A stretch of 64,000 bases of DNA, taken from assembly GCA_964585925.1 (NCBI GenBank), contig CAZPFS010000006.1:9293-73292 (forward strand), read 5' to 3'. Position numbers and translations under genes: made by a program. Positions 41,137 to 48,416 of this stretch are shown here, piece by piece (within the stretch, counting starts at the first letter, position 1; each line of letters begins with the position of its first letter). This DNA comes from JAAZLS01 sp964585925 (GTDB taxonomy: Bacteria > Bacillota > Dethiobacteria > DTU022). The notes under the pieces were generated by a model. The model was not told the origin of the DNA and made no database searches. It worked only from the letters and a program-made list of their open reading frames with translations.

Positions 41137-42102
41137 ATGCACAAAACGTTGGAGATAATGGGTGATCTGGGGATTGTTCCGGTGGCAACCATTGGCGAGG
41201 CAAAGGATGCCATTCCCCTGGCTGAAGCGTTATTCAAAGGGGGTCTGCCCATCATAGAAATTACCTTCAGGACCAATGCCGCGGAAGAAGCGATCAGAGA
41301 AATTGCCTCGGGATTTCCAAAGACACTGGTAGGCGCGGGGACGATATTGAATGTTCAGCAGGCGGAACGGGCGCTCAAGGCCGGGGCGCAATTTGTGGTC
41401 AGCGCCGGTTTTAATGACCGGGTGGTTCAATATTGTTTGGAACAGGGAGTGCCGGTAACCCCGGGGTGCAGCACTCCTACGGATATCACCAGGGCCCTGG
41501 AATTTGGCCTGGAGGTGGTTAAATTTTTTCCGGCGGAAATCCTGGGCGGGGTAAAGGCTCTGGAAGCGATGGGCAAACCCTTTCGCATGATGAAATTTGT
41601 CCCCACCGGTGGAATCAGCCCTCATAATTTCGGGGATTATCTGGCCCTGAACAGTGTGTGGGCCTGTGGAGGCAGCTGGATGGCAAAAGAAGAGCTGGTC
41701 CGGGAGGGGAATTTTGGCGAGATCACCCGTTTAACCCGGGAAGCGGTGAGGCAGATGTTGGGGTTTAATTTCGGGCATCTGGGGATCAATATGCCGGATC
41801 CCGAAACATCAATGGATCTGGCTAAAAATTTTGCCTCGGCTTTTGATCTCCCGATAAGGGAAGGCAACAGTTCAAATTTTGTCGGCTCGATAATCGAGCT
41901 CACCAAATTTCCGGGGCCGGGCTGTAAAGGGCATATTGCCTTAACAACAAAAAACATGAAAAGGGCTTTGGCCTATCTCCGGCAGAAAGGGTTAAACGTG
42001 GATCTGGATTCAGCCCGGGGCCCCGCCGGTGAACCGCCGGTATCCATATACCTGGAAGAAGAAATTGGCGGATTTGCCGTTCACCTGCTGCAGGAAAAAT
42101 AA
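41137..42102 (+). CDS. eda: KDPG/KHG aldolase fused to a C-terminal VOC (glyoxalase-like) domain
   Basis: 321 residues, over 100 longer than a plain Eda. Residues 1-205 are a class I KDPG aldolase: PIIEITFRTNAAEEAI (Glu near 45), LVGAGTIL, Schiff-base Lys in LEVVKFFPAEILGG near 131 and TGGISPHNF near 157. Residues about 210-321 form a VOC fold (FGHLGINMPDPETSMDLAKNFASAF...GSIIELTKFPG...GHIALTTKNMKRALAYLRQKG...EIGGFAVHLLQ). The first half cleaves KDPG to pyruvate and glyceraldehyde-3-phosphate. The role of the VOC half is unknown; it may bind a metal or assist oligomerisation. AAAGGAGGGG precedes the ATG. It lies directly before KDG kinase. Confidence 0.92.
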   Translation: MHKTLEIMGDLGIVPVATIGEAKDAIPLAEALFKGGLPIIEITFRTNAAEEAIREIASGFPKTLVGAGTILNVQQAERALKAGAQFVVSAGFNDRVVQYCLEQGVPVTPGCSTPTDITRALEFGLEVVKFFPAEILGGVKALEAMGKPFRMMKFVPTGGISPHNFGDYLALNSVWACGGSWMAKEELVREGNFGEITRLTREAVRQMLGFNFGHLGINMPDPETSMDLAKNFASAFDLPIREGNSSNFVGSIIELTKFPGPGCKGHIALTTKNMKRALAYLRQKGLNVDLDSARGPAGEPPVSIYLEEEIGGFAVHLLQEK

Positions 42103-42140
42103 GTTTTCCCATTCTTTAAAATCCCTAAGGAGGATTCGCG

Positions 42141-43172
42141 ATGGGCGGTAAAATTATAACTTTCGGTGAGATCATGCTCCGGCTTAAATCTCCAGGCTAT
42201 GAGCGATTATTGCAGTCGCCGATTCTGGAGGCAACCTTTGGCGGCGGTGAGGCCAATGTAGCCGTGTCCCTGGCCAACTACGGCCACAGGTCTGCACTGG
42301 TAACGGTTTTGCCGGACAACCACTTGGGCAAGGCCTGCCGGGGTGAGTTGCAGAGATTAAATGTGGATACTTCGCTGATTCAAAGCGGCCCGGGGCGGAT
42401 GGGCATTTATTTTATCGAAAGTGGGACCATGCAGCGGCCTTCCCAGGTAATCTATGACCGGGACAATTCGGCGCTCATGAGGGCCAAACCGGGCGATCTA
42501 AATTGGGAAGCCATTTTTAAAGAAGCAACCTGGTTTCATATCACCGGGATTACCCCGGCGCTCAGCCAATCGGCGGCCGATTTATCTCTGGAAGCGGTCA
42601 AAAAAGCAAAAGAGATGGGCTTAACCGTGTCCTGCGATTTTAATTATCGATCCAAACTGTGGAAATTTGGAAAGGATGCGGTGGAAATAATGACCGCCCT
42701 CGTCCAATATGTGGATGTGGGTATTGCCAACGAGGAGGATTGCCAGAAATCGTTGGGGATTGCCCTGGATATTGATGTGGAAAAGGGAGAGCTGGATCGG
42801 GAACAATACCATCGCCTCACGGAGAAGATCCTCAAGGCGTTTCCACAGATGAAAATAATTGCCATTACCCTTCGGGAGAGTATCAGTGCCAGTCACAACA
42901 CCTGGTCAGCCTGTTTAAATGATCGGGCCGCCATCTATGACAGCCGCAAATATGATATTACCCATATCGTTGATCGCGTTGGTGCCGGTGATTCCTTTGC
43001 CGCCGGATTAATATACGGCTTAATTACCTTTGAGAGTAAAGCCAAAGCCCTGGAGTTTGGGGTGGCGGCCGGTTGTCTGAAACACTCCATCAGCGGCGAT
43101 TTTAACCGGATGTCCGTAACCGAGGTGGAGAAATTAATGGCCGGCCGGGGTTCGGGCCGGGTGGAAAGGTAG
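42141..43172 (+). CDS. kdgK: 2-keto-3-deoxygluconate kinase (PfkB family)
   Basis: 343 residues. It starts GGKIITFGEIMLRL, with the substrate loop FGGGEANVAVSLANYG near 35. The C-terminal PfkB signature DRVGAGDSFAAGLIYG is near residue 280 and contains the catalytic Asp. CDFNYRSKLW near 170 is typical of KDG kinases (DxNxRxxLW). It phosphorylates 2-keto-3-deoxygluconate to KDPG, the substrate of the aldolase encoded 39 bp upstream. AAGGAGG precedes the ATG. Confidence 0.93.
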   Translation: MGGKIITFGEIMLRLKSPGYERLLQSPILEATFGGGEANVAVSLANYGHRSALVTVLPDNHLGKACRGELQRLNVDTSLIQSGPGRMGIYFIESGTMQRPSQVIYDRDNSALMRAKPGDLNWEAIFKEATWFHITGITPALSQSAADLSLEAVKKAKEMGLTVSCDFNYRSKLWKFGKDAVEIMTALVQYVDVGIANEEDCQKSLGIALDIDVEKGELDREQYHRLTEKILKAFPQMKIIAITLRESISASHNTWSACLNDRAAIYDSRKYDITHIVDRVGAGDSFAAGLIYGLITFESKAKALEFGVAAGCLKHSISGDFNRMSVTEVEKLMAGRGSGRVER

Positions 43173-43248
43173 GTTCAAAGCGCAGATCGGCTCCGGCAAC
43201 TGCCGGGAGGTTGTCCCCCTTAAGAAAATTAGCAGGAGGTGGTTGGAA

Positions 43249-44499
43249 ATGAGCATCACCGATAAAAGCGCCCTGTTCAAGCTGGTAGAGAAGGAGGTAA
43301 ACAGCGCCGAAATAACAGACCTTCATACGCACCTTTATCCGGCCGCATTTGGGGAATTGATGTTATGGGGCATCGATGATCTGCTGACTTATCATTTTTT
43401 GGTGGCGGAATATTTCCGGTACTCGGAAATGGATTACGATGATTTTTTTGCCCTGGACAGGCGGGAACAGGCCGACCTGATCTGGCAGAAGCTATTTATT
43501 GAACATTCTCCGGTAAGTGAAGTGCAAAGAGGGGTTCTGACGGTTTTATCCAGTCTGGGGCTGGATGTTGCCGGCCGTGATCTGCCGGGTTACAGAAAAT
43601 ATTTCGAATCCATGACGGCGGGGGAATATGTGAACAAGGTATTTGAGCTGTCGAAGGTCAGGGAAGTTATAATGACCAACGATCCCTTTGATCCCGTGGA
43701 GAAGGCCCTTTGGGACGGAGGAGGCCACCATGATCCGAGGTTCAAAGCCGCGCTGAGAATTGATCCCCTCCTAAATGAATACCGGGAGACGCACCGCCAA
43801 CTTATAACCTGGGGATATGCGGTAAAAGAGGACCTGTCCCGGGATAGCGTGGAAGAGATCAGGCGGTTTTTAAGAGATTGGGCCGGTAAGATGGATGCCG
43901 GATACATGGCCGTGTCATTGCCGCCCACCTTTGTCGTCCCCGAAACCACCCTGCGTTCCCGGTTGATTGAGGACTGTGTTTTACCCGTATGCCGCGAGCT
44001 CAACCTTCCCTTGGCCCTGATGATCGGGGTCAAGAAAATGGTCAACCGGGGTTTGGGGCTGGCCGGTGATTCTATTGGAAAATCCCGGATAGAGGTCCTG
44101 GAATATCTGTGTACTGTTTATCCCCACAATAAATTTCTGGTTACCATGTTATCCAGGGAAAATCAGCATGAATTGGCAGTTGTAGCCCGGAAGTTCAGAA
44201 ACCTTATGGTTTTTGGGTGCTGGTGGTTTTTAAACAATCCCAGCCTGGTGGAGGAGATAACCAGGATGAGATTGGAGACGCTGGGTCTGTCATTTATACC
44301 CCAGCATTCGGATGCCCGGGTTTTGGATCAACTGGTTTATAAATGGGCTCACTTCAGAAAAATAGTGACCAAGGTGCTGGTGGACAAATACAGTGACATT
44401 TTGGATAACGGATGGTCCATAGAGCCGGAGGAAATCACCAGGGATGTGGGCGATCTCTTTGGCCGCAATTTCCGGTCCTTTGTGGGCAGGCGACTCTAA
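43249..44499 (+). CDS. Uronate isomerase-like (UxaC family) protein, divergent
   Basis: 416 residues from ATG at 43249 (AGGAGG ten bases upstream; a TTG at 43243 is too close). ITDLHTHLYP near residue 22 supplies the HxH metal motif of the amidohydrolase-type barrel. The end of the protein, FGCWWFLNNPSLVEEITRMRLETLG and PQHSDARVLDQLVYKWAHFRKI, resembles the UxaC Trp-Trp and SDxR...KW blocks. UxaC converts glucuronate to fructuronate or galacturonate to tagaturonate, which would feed the SDR at 39285. It is shorter and more diverged than classical UxaC, so another aldose-ketose isomerisation is possible. It is the fifth gene of the catabolic operon. Confidence 0.75.
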   Translation: MSITDKSALFKLVEKEVNSAEITDLHTHLYPAAFGELMLWGIDDLLTYHFLVAEYFRYSEMDYDDFFALDRREQADLIWQKLFIEHSPVSEVQRGVLTVLSSLGLDVAGRDLPGYRKYFESMTAGEYVNKVFELSKVREVIMTNDPFDPVEKALWDGGGHHDPRFKAALRIDPLLNEYRETHRQLITWGYAVKEDLSRDSVEEIRRFLRDWAGKMDAGYMAVSLPPTFVVPETTLRSRLIEDCVLPVCRELNLPLALMIGVKKMVNRGLGLAGDSIGKSRIEVLEYLCTVYPHNKFLVTMLSRENQHELAVVARKFRNLMVFGCWWFLNNPSLVEEITRMRLETLGLSFIPQHSDARVLDQLVYKWAHFRKIVTKVLVDKYSDILDNGWSIEPEEITRDVGDLFGRNFRSFVGRRL

Positions 44500-44578
44500 G
44501 GGAAAAGGGGGTGTTGTTCCGGGGTGAAGTTATCCCAGCTTAAAAAAATCGATTTGAATGACGAAAGGGGGCGTATCG

Positions 44579-45796
44579 TTGGAAAAGGTAAGGATTGGAA
44601 TGGTGGGCACGGGATTTGTGACCAAACTGCACCTTGATGCTTACCGCAAGCTGGTAGGCGTCCCCGTGGAGTTGGCCGGAGTGGTCTCCCGATCAAAGGA
44701 AAAGGCCGAAAAATTTGCACAAAGGCATGGGATCTCCCGGGTATACGATGACTATCACCGGATGCTTGAGGACCGGGAAATTGATATTGTCGATGTGTGT
44801 TACCCGAACAAATTACATGCCCAGGTTTGCATTGATGCCGCCCGGGCCGGCAAACACATTATTTGTGAGAAACCATTGACCGGGGCGTTCGGTGAGGGGA
44901 TAGAAACCCAATCAGGGCGGGCGGGTAATGTTCCCAGGCTTGAACTTTTTCGGGAGGCCATGAAAAATGCGGATGCCATTGTACAGGAGGCGCGCCGGAA
45001 CAAGGTAAAACTATGCTATGCCGAAGATTTTATTTATGCCCCGGTAGTGGTAAAGGCCAAACGTCTTATTAAGCAGAGCGGCGGGGCGATTCTGGATATG
45101 AGGTCGGAAGAGAGCCACAGCGGCTCCCACGCGGCATATTCCCGACAATGGGAGCTCGCCGGAGGGGGGTCCTTGCTGAGATTGGGTTCACATCCCCTGG
45201 GTCTGGTATTGCACCTCAAACATGATGAAGGTTTGTTGAAACAGGGGAAACCGGTGAACGTAAAATCTGTGATGGCTGATGTGGGGAATCTCACGCATAC
45301 CGAGATCTTCAAGGGCTCAACCGACAGGTGGGTGGTGAGCGATTGGCAGGATGTGGAAGATTGGGCGGTGGTAGTGCTTACTTTTACGGATGGAACCAAG
45401 GCTACCATCCAATCAAACGATATTACTCTGGGCGGGATTGTAAATACTCTTGATATTTACACCACAAATTGTGTGTTAAAGTGCGACATGGCCGCCAACG
45501 ATGCGATTAAGGCCTATGCGCCCTCCACAGAGATCTTTGGTGATGAATATATATCCGAAAAGATTGAAACCAAGGCCGGTTGGACTTTCCCCTCTCCCGA
45601 TGAAGATTGGATGCGCGGCTATCCGCAGGAAATGCAGGATTTTGTGGAGTCGGTTTATTACAACCGGGAGCCTGTATCGGACGGTGAACTTGGACGCCAG
45701 GTAGTACAGGTTATTTATGCCGCCTATCTCAGCGCCGAACAGGGGCGTCGAATTGATCTGTCCACTCTTAACGCCTCCGGAGATGGTGCCGGTTGA
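44579..45796 (+). CDS. Gfo/Idh/MocA-family oxidoreductase
   Basis: 405 residues from TTG at 44579 (AAAGGGGG upstream; ATG at 44558 is an alternative). The N-terminal Rossmann fold has IGMVGTGFVTKLHLDAYRKL; IVDVCYPNKLHAQVCIDAARAGKHIICEKPLTG contains the conserved EKP near residue 100, where the Lys is catalytic. The C-terminal barrel domain includes GGSLLRLGSHPLGLVLHL, with the catalytic-region His. An insertion around 103-125 (GEGIETQSGRAGNVPRLEL) is longer than in many members. It oxidises or reduces a sugar, inositol or sugar acid with NAD(P). The operon context suggests a sugar-acid substrate, but the specific one cannot be read from sequence. Confidence 0.9.
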   Translation: MEKVRIGMVGTGFVTKLHLDAYRKLVGVPVELAGVVSRSKEKAEKFAQRHGISRVYDDYHRMLEDREIDIVDVCYPNKLHAQVCIDAARAGKHIICEKPLTGAFGEGIETQSGRAGNVPRLELFREAMKNADAIVQEARRNKVKLCYAEDFIYAPVVVKAKRLIKQSGGAILDMRSEESHSGSHAAYSRQWELAGGGSLLRLGSHPLGLVLHLKHDEGLLKQGKPVNVKSVMADVGNLTHTEIFKGSTDRWVVSDWQDVEDWAVVVLTFTDGTKATIQSNDITLGGIVNTLDIYTTNCVLKCDMAANDAIKAYAPSTEIFGDEYISEKIETKAGWTFPSPDEDWMRGYPQEMQDFVESVYYNREPVSDGELGRQVVQVIYAAYLSAEQGRRIDLSTLNASGDGAG

Positions 45797-45890
45797 AACA
45801 ACAGGTTTGTTTATTTAACCGGACGGCCGCCGATCATCAGCAGGCTTTTCGGATCGGTTCTGCCGGTTCCGGATTAAAGGGGGAATAATA

Positions 45891-46934
45891 TTGAAAGCAG
45901 TGGTGAAAGTTGGCAGTTCTCCTGAATTTGTAGTCAGGGATGAACCCCTTCCCGTGATCAAACCCTCGGAGGCGCTGATCAAGGTCAGGACCGCCGGCCT
46001 TTGCGGAACGGATGTAGCGATCAGGAATAATGCGTTTATGGGAAGGCACGGCCCGGTGATTCCACCGATCATTCCCGGTCATGAGTTTTGCGGGGAAGTA
46101 GTTGAGATCGGGTCCCAGGTCCGAAAGGTAAACAAGGGGGACCGGGTTGTTACCAGTGCCATCCGCGGCTGCGGCAAGTGTTATCCCTGCCGCATCGGGG
46201 TTTTCAACCGGTGCAGACAATGGGTACATGTGGGCATTGATTCACCGGGTTGTTTTGCGGAATATGTACCCGTTGATCAGGACATTTTATTTCAGGTGCC
46301 GGATTTTGTCCCCGATGATCACGCTTCTCTGTTGGAGCCCGCCACCACGGGGGTCAGGGCGATCAGGACAAATAATATCACTCCGGGCAGTTTTATCGTC
46401 ATGTTCGGGCCCGGGCCCTTCGGGCTGTTTATTATGCAGGCCATGCTGACCACCTCGCCGGTACGTCTGGTCATGGTTGGCCTGAGTTCTGATCACGAAC
46501 GCTTAAAATTGGCCGGAGATCTGGGGGCCACCGATTTAATCAAGGGGGATATGGAGGACCCGGTGAAAATAATTGACGAGATGACCCGCGGCAAGGGCGC
46601 CGATGTGGTGATTGAGGCCACGGGGAATGTGGAGGCGGTAACCCAGGCCATAGAAGTAGCCGGCGGCGGCGCCTTAATTCTAATGGGCGGCAGCGGGTTC
46701 GGGGGGCGGGAGATCAGCTTCAAACCCTGGAATGTGGTGCGGGATGAAAAAAAGCTCAAGGGATTGCAGGGTTTTGAATGGGCCGACTACCTGTTGGCCC
46801 TTGATCTGTATAGGGCCGGCAAATTAAAGATTGCCCCGCTGATCACTCAGAGGCGTCCCCTGGACGAAATTAACGAGGCCTGCGAATTGGTGGAGAAAAA
46901 AAAGGCCATGAAAATTATTTTCCCGGTGGGCTAG
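45891..46934 (+). CDS. Zinc-dependent medium-chain alcohol/polyol dehydrogenase
   Basis: 347 residues from TTG at 45891 (AAAGGGGGAAT upstream). Catalytic zinc ligands are Cys in AGLCGTD (near 39) and the His-Glu pair in GHEFCGEV (near 66). The structural zinc site C-x2-C-x2-C-x7-C is intact (GCGKCYPCRIGVFNRC). The NAD motif appears as VMFGPGPFGLFIMQ near 172. Threonine, sorbitol and L-idonate/gulonate dehydrogenases belong here; in this cluster oxidation of a polyol or hexonate is likely. It is the last gene of the island and is followed by a strong terminator at 46998. Confidence 0.92.
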   Translation: MKAVVKVGSSPEFVVRDEPLPVIKPSEALIKVRTAGLCGTDVAIRNNAFMGRHGPVIPPIIPGHEFCGEVVEIGSQVRKVNKGDRVVTSAIRGCGKCYPCRIGVFNRCRQWVHVGIDSPGCFAEYVPVDQDILFQVPDFVPDDHASLLEPATTGVRAIRTNNITPGSFIVMFGPGPFGLFIMQAMLTTSPVRLVMVGLSSDHERLKLAGDLGATDLIKGDMEDPVKIIDEMTRGKGADVVIEATGNVEAVTQAIEVAGGGALILMGGSGFGGREISFKPWNVVRDEKKLKGLQGFEWADYLLALDLYRAGKLKIAPLITQRRPLDEINEACELVEKKKAMKIIFPVG

Positions 46935-46997
46935 CTGCTTTCTCCAAACCGGAGGATTATCATCATCTGCCGCCTGCTTTTGCAGCGATATCGATGG

Positions 46998-47042
46998 ACC
47001 GGGCCGCCAAAACCTGGTGAAGCAAGGGTTTGGCGGCCCGGT
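46998..47042 (+). terminator. Terminator at the end of the catabolic island
   Basis: A 14-bp stem ACCGGGCCGCCAAA/TTTGGCGGCCCGGT followed by TGATTTATAATTG, 64 bp after the last dehydrogenase stop and just before the pheS promoter. Confidence 0.8.
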
Positions 47043-47052
47043 TGATTTATAA

Positions 47053-47081
47053 TTGTGTTCAATTTTCCCTTATGCTATAAT
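47053..47081 (+). promoter_or_regulatory. SigA-type promoter of pheST
   Basis: TTGTGT (47053-47058), 17-bp spacer, perfect TATAAT (47076-47081). The start is predicted near 47088, at the beginning of the T-box leader. Confidence 0.75.
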
Positions 47082-47087
47082 TTGAAT

Positions 47088-47344
47088 TACAGAAAAATAT
47101 AGCCACTGCTATGAAGGAGAAGAGTAGGCAAGGAAGAAGCGCTGAACCAGGGAGGAGGGGCCCCAACTGCAAGTCTCTCCCGGTGCCCTCGGCCGAATTT
47201 CACTCCCGAGCATCCCGCCGAACGGTTTTCGCTCCCTGTAGGCGGCGACGGTTGCCCCCGTTAAATGGTAGTGGAGATGAGCCGGCGCGGCTAAGCTGGG
47301 TGGTACCGCGGAAATAAATTTCGTCCCTGAATGCAGGGATTTTT
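47088..47344 (+). ncRNA. T-box leader of pheST
   Basis: The leader opens with GAAGGAGAAGAGTAGGC (stem I base and AGTA loop-E element). It contains the T-box core GGGTGGTACCGCGG (47298-47311) and ends in an intrinsic terminator TCCCTG-AATG-CAGGGA-TTTTT (47324-47344). Uncharged tRNA-Phe should pair with the leader and favour the antiterminator, raising pheST expression. The specifier codon was not located with certainty. Confidence 0.9.
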
Positions 47345-47369
47345 GTTTTTGGGGGAAAGGAGCAGATTC

Positions 47370-48395
47370 ATGATAAAACAGATCGCCGAACTTGAACAGA
47401 AAGCCAGAGAGCAGATCGAAACCGCCGTTGACCGGGAGCAACTGAGCGAGCTTCGGAACCGCTACCTGGGCAAAAAAGGGGCGGTTACCTCTCTGTTGAG
47501 GGGAATAGGCCGGGTTCCGGCAGAGATCAGGCCGGAACTGGGACAGAAAGCAAACGCATTGCGCATGCTGATCGAGGATCTTCTGACCGAACGGGAAAAA
47601 ATCCTGGATAGTTTAACCTCCGGCCAAAGATGGGAACGGGAGAGGATAGATGTCACCCTTCCGGGAAGGCCGGTTCCGCAGGGGGGCCTCCATCCCCTGA
47701 CCCTGGTGCTGGAGGAGATCAAGCAGATATTTACCGGGTTCGGTTTTCAGGTGGCCTGCGGCCCGGATATTGAAAGCGATTACTACAACTTTGAAGCACT
47801 GAACATTCCCCAGGATCACCCGGCCCGCGACATGCAGGATTCTTTCTATCTGTCGCCCGGCTTTCTGCTTCGCACCCACACTTCGCCGGTTCAGATCAGG
47901 ACTATGGAAAAGACTGCGCCCCGGATTCCGCTGCGGATCATTGCCCCGGGAAAGGTATACCGCCGCGATGACGATGCCACTCACTGCCCGATGTTCCATC
48001 AGGTGGAGGGTCTGGCCGTGGATCGGGGGGTTACCCTGGCCGATCTGAAGGGGACGCTTTCTCTGTTTGTGCGGGAAATATTCGGCCCCGAGCGGCAGAT
48101 CAGGCTGCGCCCGAGTTTTTTTCCCTTTACCGAGCCCAGCGCGGAGGTGGACGTTTCCTGCCTGATCTGCGGGGGGGAGGGCTGCCGGACCTGCGGGCAC
48201 ACCGGATGGCTGGAGGTGCTGGGAGCGGGGATGGTTCACCCCGGGGTGCTCCGGGCCGGAGGTTATGATCCGGAGGATGTGACCGGGTTTGCATTCGGCA
48301 TGGGGGTAGAGCGGATTGCCATGCTTAAATACGGCATCGACGACATGAGGCATTTTTATTCCAATGATCTTCGTTTTTTGAAGCAGTTCAGTTGA
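47370..48395 (+). CDS. pheS: Phenylalanine--tRNA ligase alpha subunit
   Basis: 341 residues from ATG at 47370, with AAAGGAG seven bases before it; an upstream frame start would run back into the T-box terminator. An N-terminal coiled coil (1-85) binds tRNA. The class II core has DHPARDMQDSFYL, LLRTHTSPVQIRTME, YRRDDDATHCPMFHQVEGL (motif 2), the PSAEVDVSC motif near 255 and GFAFGMGVERIAML (motif 3). Together with PheT it charges tRNA-Phe as an alpha2-beta2 tetramer. Controlled by the T-box leader. Confidence 0.97.
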   Translation: MIKQIAELEQKAREQIETAVDREQLSELRNRYLGKKGAVTSLLRGIGRVPAEIRPELGQKANALRMLIEDLLTEREKILDSLTSGQRWERERIDVTLPGRPVPQGGLHPLTLVLEEIKQIFTGFGFQVACGPDIESDYYNFEALNIPQDHPARDMQDSFYLSPGFLLRTHTSPVQIRTMEKTAPRIPLRIIAPGKVYRRDDDATHCPMFHQVEGLAVDRGVTLADLKGTLSLFVREIFGPERQIRLRPSFFPFTEPSAEVDVSCLICGGEGCRTCGHTGWLEVLGAGMVHPGVLRAGGYDPEDVTGFAFGMGVERIAMLKYGIDDMRHFYSNDLRFLKQFS

Positions 48396-48416
48396 TCTGG
48401 GGCAGGAGGGGTTGGC

